Shown here one piece after another: positions 60,881-64,000 of a stretch of DNA of 64,000 bases. The stretch comes from Aphidius gifuensis. Taxonomy: Eukaryota > Arthropoda > Insecta > Hymenoptera > Braconidae. The stretch spans positions 4,030,001 through 4,094,000 of the forward strand of contig NC_057789.1 of the NCBI RefSeq assembly GCF_014905175.1, written 5' to 3'. How positions within the stretch are numbered: position 1 is the stretch's first letter; each line of letters starts with the position of its first letter. A program made the translations under genes and the position numbers. The notes beneath the pieces are model-generated. The model worked only from the letters and a program-made list of their open reading frames with translations, was not told where the DNA came from and did no database searches.

Positions 60881-61568
60881 TTTTTTTTTAAATTAAAATT
60901 TGACTTTTAATATTTTTTTTCGAAATAAGTACGTTGACTTGTCACGTAGCAGTGTACATTTGATACTTCTCTCTGGATTTTTTTCTGCTTTTATACTCTC
61001 TTCTCCAGGAAACAGAATATTTATCTCAATTTTATATATTTTTTTTTTACAAAAAATTGTTATCAAATTTTTATCAAAGGAACCACAATACAGTTAAATT
61101 ATTTATGTAATTAAAAATAATATTTAAATTTATCCTGTGATCTTGTGAATTTTCAAACATAAAATAAAAAGCCATTTATAATTTCATTAATAATTTCCAT
61201 AATAATTTTATTTATATTTTCATTCAAGTATTAATTTAATAATTGACATTTACTATTGATATTATTACAATTATTTTTTTTTATCCTGTGGGAATTAATA
61301 AATTTTATATGTGGTTTAATAAAAACCACAAAAAACAAAATTATCTATGTATCCTTAAAAAAATTCTATTTAATTTATATTTCGCGAGAATAATATATGA
61401 GATGTGGTTTAGGAAGTTGACAATTTAAAACCAAATAAAAAATAAATTGATAACAAAAAATAATAGCAATATATATTTATTTATTAATTAAATTTGATAC
61501 TCGATTTAATATTGGATAGCAAAATTCTTTCTCCATGATAATCTGTCATCAAGATGTACTTGAAAATT
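60881..61568. other. Promoter of PPO B and spacer to PPO C
   Basis: The first 130 bases hold the copy B leader and TATA box. The remainder is AT-rich with the expected 3' UTR of copy C. No reading frame or repeat of interest was seen. Confidence 0.6.
60987..60995 (-). promoter_or_regulatory. TATA box of prophenoloxidase B
   Basis: TATAAAAGC on the minus strand, about 110 bases upstream of the ATG. It is followed by AAGTATCAAATG and CTACGTGACAAGTCAACGT, matching the initiator region of copy A. Confidence 0.7.
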
Positions 61569-63963
61569 TTAATTTTTCGTTTCAGATGTACCACAACATT
61601 TAGTTGTAGTTGTAGTTGTAGTTTTAGTAAGCTGTTCACGAACTTCATCAGTATATTTAACAGTAACATCTACAACAGTCATATTGCCAGTTAAAAATTG
61701 ATTGATATTTTTAATTCCAGCAGGAATTGGTCTGTCAAATGGAAAGCCCATGCTTTGAGAATCTGGATATTTTCTATCTCTCAAACCACAATAGCTAACA
61801 GCATCAGCACAATGTATTGATGGTTCTTGAATAATAATGTCATTTTTATAATCAGATATCATGACAAAAAGAATCATGGGAAAGCCAGTTGTTGTTCCTC
61901 TTGGTACAAGCATGTGTTGAGGCCAACCACATCCACAGAAATTAAATTCATATTCAGACTCATCACTTGGTCTTGCATTTAAATTACGGAATGTATTTTC
62001 AAATGGAATTGTAACTGATGAATCTGTTGACATTCTTGTTACATCATTAGTTCCAGGTTTAACTGTAAAACAAAATTACAAAATAAAACAATCATCTTAT
62101 TAAAAATATATCATTTTAAATAATAATTTAATCCATTACGTGTAACAGTAAATTTATCCATTTCAATCATAAGATTTTTTTGATCAGAAAAATTCATTGG
62201 TGAACCATTATCATCGTACTTTGGTCCTATAAATATTCTACATGTTCCAACAAGTGGACCACTATTTGCATTATTAACAGTTATTTTATAAGTAAATGGA
62301 GTATAATTTAAATGAGTTATTTTAGCAAGTACAGATCCACCTGGTGCAAAATCAAGACCACGACCTAGATCAATATCACTTTTATTCCAAAATGTTGACA
62401 ATTCATTGTCGACATTTTCATTTGTTGTGACGATCTTTACATTAGTAACTTGTACTCCATCAACATGTAACTAAAAAATTTCAACTATTATAATTATTTG
62501 TTTATTATAAAATCCAACTAAATTATTTACCTGGCTTGTTTTATACTGGGGCAAACGATTTTTATGCTCCATAAATAAATCATTAATCAATGAATGCCAT
62601 CTGTAAAAAATAGGATCTCTCATGGCTGTTGCAACATCACCCATAACACCAAATGATTCCTTGAATTAAAATAAATTAATAATAAGCTTGTTTTTTTTCT
62701 TAAATTACTTTTTATAATATTAATAATTTATAACGTTGATAACCAACCAAGAAACGATTATCAGGATCATGACAATATGATATAGCAACATGTCCATAAT
62801 TATGAAGATTACCATATAAATTTGGATTAACTGAAAGTGCACTAGCTTCAAGAATATTTCCCAACAAATCAATACCCTCTTTTTCAGTTAATAAAATTTT
62901 TTTTCCCTCCTTATCAACAACAGCATCTGATAAAATTGCATTGTGAATTTTTTCTTTCCATTGTTCAAGGTCAGCTACTGTGACACGTAATCCATCATCT
63001 TCTCGGTTGACATCTTTTAATGATAAATCAACTGGTCTTGATGGTATGTCTCTACTTGCAACTGATGAATTTAATTTTGGAAAATAGCCTTGAGCAATTG
63101 GCTCACGTAAATTTAACAATGATTTAACTGGACCAAGGCCATTGCACATACGTTCGGTATTGTATCTTTAATTTTTATTTAAAAAAATATAAAAATATTT
63201 TTAATAATTAGTATTGGTTGTATGATGATTAATGACAAATAATATTGATGTATAAATTTATTTTTTTACCTGGCTAAGACTTGTTGATGCATGTAGTAAA
63301 AAAGTTCACCACGTCGATCTTTCTTGACAGCTGTGTCACTTCCAACAGCTGGATAAACTAAATGCCAATGCCAATGATGTAAATTAATGCCAACATCTTC
63401 ACGCCAGTATGCAACAAGATGCTCTAAGTCAACATCTGTTGCTGTGTAATTACGTGGAATTTCAATTGATTTCTATTGTTTAATTTTAAAGGAAATATTA
63501 TTAAAATGTTGTTTGTTGTAAAAAAAAATATTGCAAGTCTTACTCGTGAATCAACTGGTACAATTTCAGCATGTTCTTTAGCTTTTGATATACTTTGTCC
63601 ATCAATAAATTTGTCAGGAAATATTTCAGCACCTGTTGGTATTGGCATGTGTTTTGTTTCTGGATGATGAAGAAGTGCAACAGACAGACAATAGATGAAC
63701 ATGCTGGGGTTAACACGATCACGACAGTAAACAGTCAGTGACAAAAGGTCATCATAAGTTTTTGTGTTGAGAAAGAGTTTGATTAAATGATCAGCACATT
63801 TTTGATGAGATGGAATAAAAAGTGAAAATGCCTGGCGTCTATCAAGTTTCATTGGAATTGTTAAATCTGGTAGAGTTATTTCTTTGAGATTTATTTTTTC
63901 TTCATTAGTATTGGATTGAAAACGACTGAAAATTTCAGCTGCTGATGCTTGAAGCTCATTTGG
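61569..63963 (-). CDS. PPO: Prophenoloxidase, copy C (5' end outside window)
   Basis: Six of seven exons are present in transcript order: 63963-63544, 63472-63270, 63165-62748, 62659-62531, 62470-62140, 62062-61569; phases agree, 664 residues plus a first exon (about 37 residues) beyond 64000. It is the most divergent copy. The activation site IFSRFQSN is kept. Copper A: HHWHWHLVYP and MHQQVLARYN. Copper B: LHNYGHVAISYCHDPDNRF and DPIFYRWHSLI. CGCGWPQHMLVPRG is kept. It keeps the intron lost in copy B. Small in-frame length changes occur in exons 2 and 6. The C-terminus is longer and unusual: a threonine run (from GTAGTT repeats) and a CCGTSETKN end replace the KPRSK-type tail. The ligands are intact, so it is probably active. 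Confidence 0.95.
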
Positions 63964-64000
63964 CTATACAATGAAAAATGTTTAAAAATTAATAACAATT

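Noticed and set aside
1..64000. Search for CRISPR arrays, bacterial operons, tRNA or rRNA genes
   Set aside because: No direct-repeat/spacer arrays, no cloverleaf with a recognisable T-loop box and no rRNA segment were seen; all genes are eukaryotic and intron-bearing or insect-type.

Overview
This window is a gene-dense piece of nuclear DNA from an insect. Genes have short introns with canonical GT..AG ends, and non-coding DNA is extremely AT-rich with long A/T runs. Every recognisable gene is a standard arthropod nuclear gene. The strong AT bias, compact introns and a multi-copy hymenopteran-type prophenoloxidase cluster fit best with a parasitoid wasp, perhaps a braconid. That placement is inference from composition and gene style, not a database result. 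Exon structures were read by hand from splice motifs and checked by codon phase. No reliable tRNA, rRNA or CRISPR was seen.

Layout. 1-10330 (minus): the truncated 3' part of a gene for a giant low-complexity nuclear protein with C2H2-like zinc fingers, with leader exons upstream. 12946-20615 (minus): the eIF4E transporter 4E-T, with several candidate alternative ends. 22553-24373 (minus): myo-inositol oxygenase. 24374-27023: AT-rich intergenic DNA with one GC-rich hairpin. 27024-31726 (minus): suppressor of white-apricot, with a candidate poison exon in intron 1. 32152-32885 (minus): a small four-helix membrane protein. 33880-35620 (plus): Nse1 of the SMC5/6 complex, with a TTAA-flanked transposon in an intron. 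35779-37491 (minus): CCDC174. 38054-39487 (plus): CDCA3/Tome-1. 39786-41190 (minus): RBM48. 41804-43985 (plus): PINK1. 44401-44873 (minus): a small p25-alpha/TPPP-like protein. 45323-50670 (minus): haspin kinase. 53566-55092 (plus): a Tret1-type sugar transporter. 55563-64000 (minus): three tandem prophenoloxidase genes, the last one cut by the window edge.

How it fits together. Four gene pairs are divergent with a shared upstream region (4TM gene/Nse1, CCDC174/CDCA3, RBM48/PINK1, haspin/Tret1). Three pairs converge with little space between them (Nse1/CCDC174, CDCA3/RBM48, PINK1/TPPP-like). Several genes act in mRNA metabolism (4E-T, Su(wa), CCDC174, RBM48) or in chromosome segregation and repair (haspin, CDCA3, Nse1), but nothing suggests a single operon-like system. 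The coherent multi-gene unit is the prophenoloxidase array, the melanisation enzyme of the hemolymph. Its members share a TATA-type core promoter and show an exact intron loss in the middle copy.
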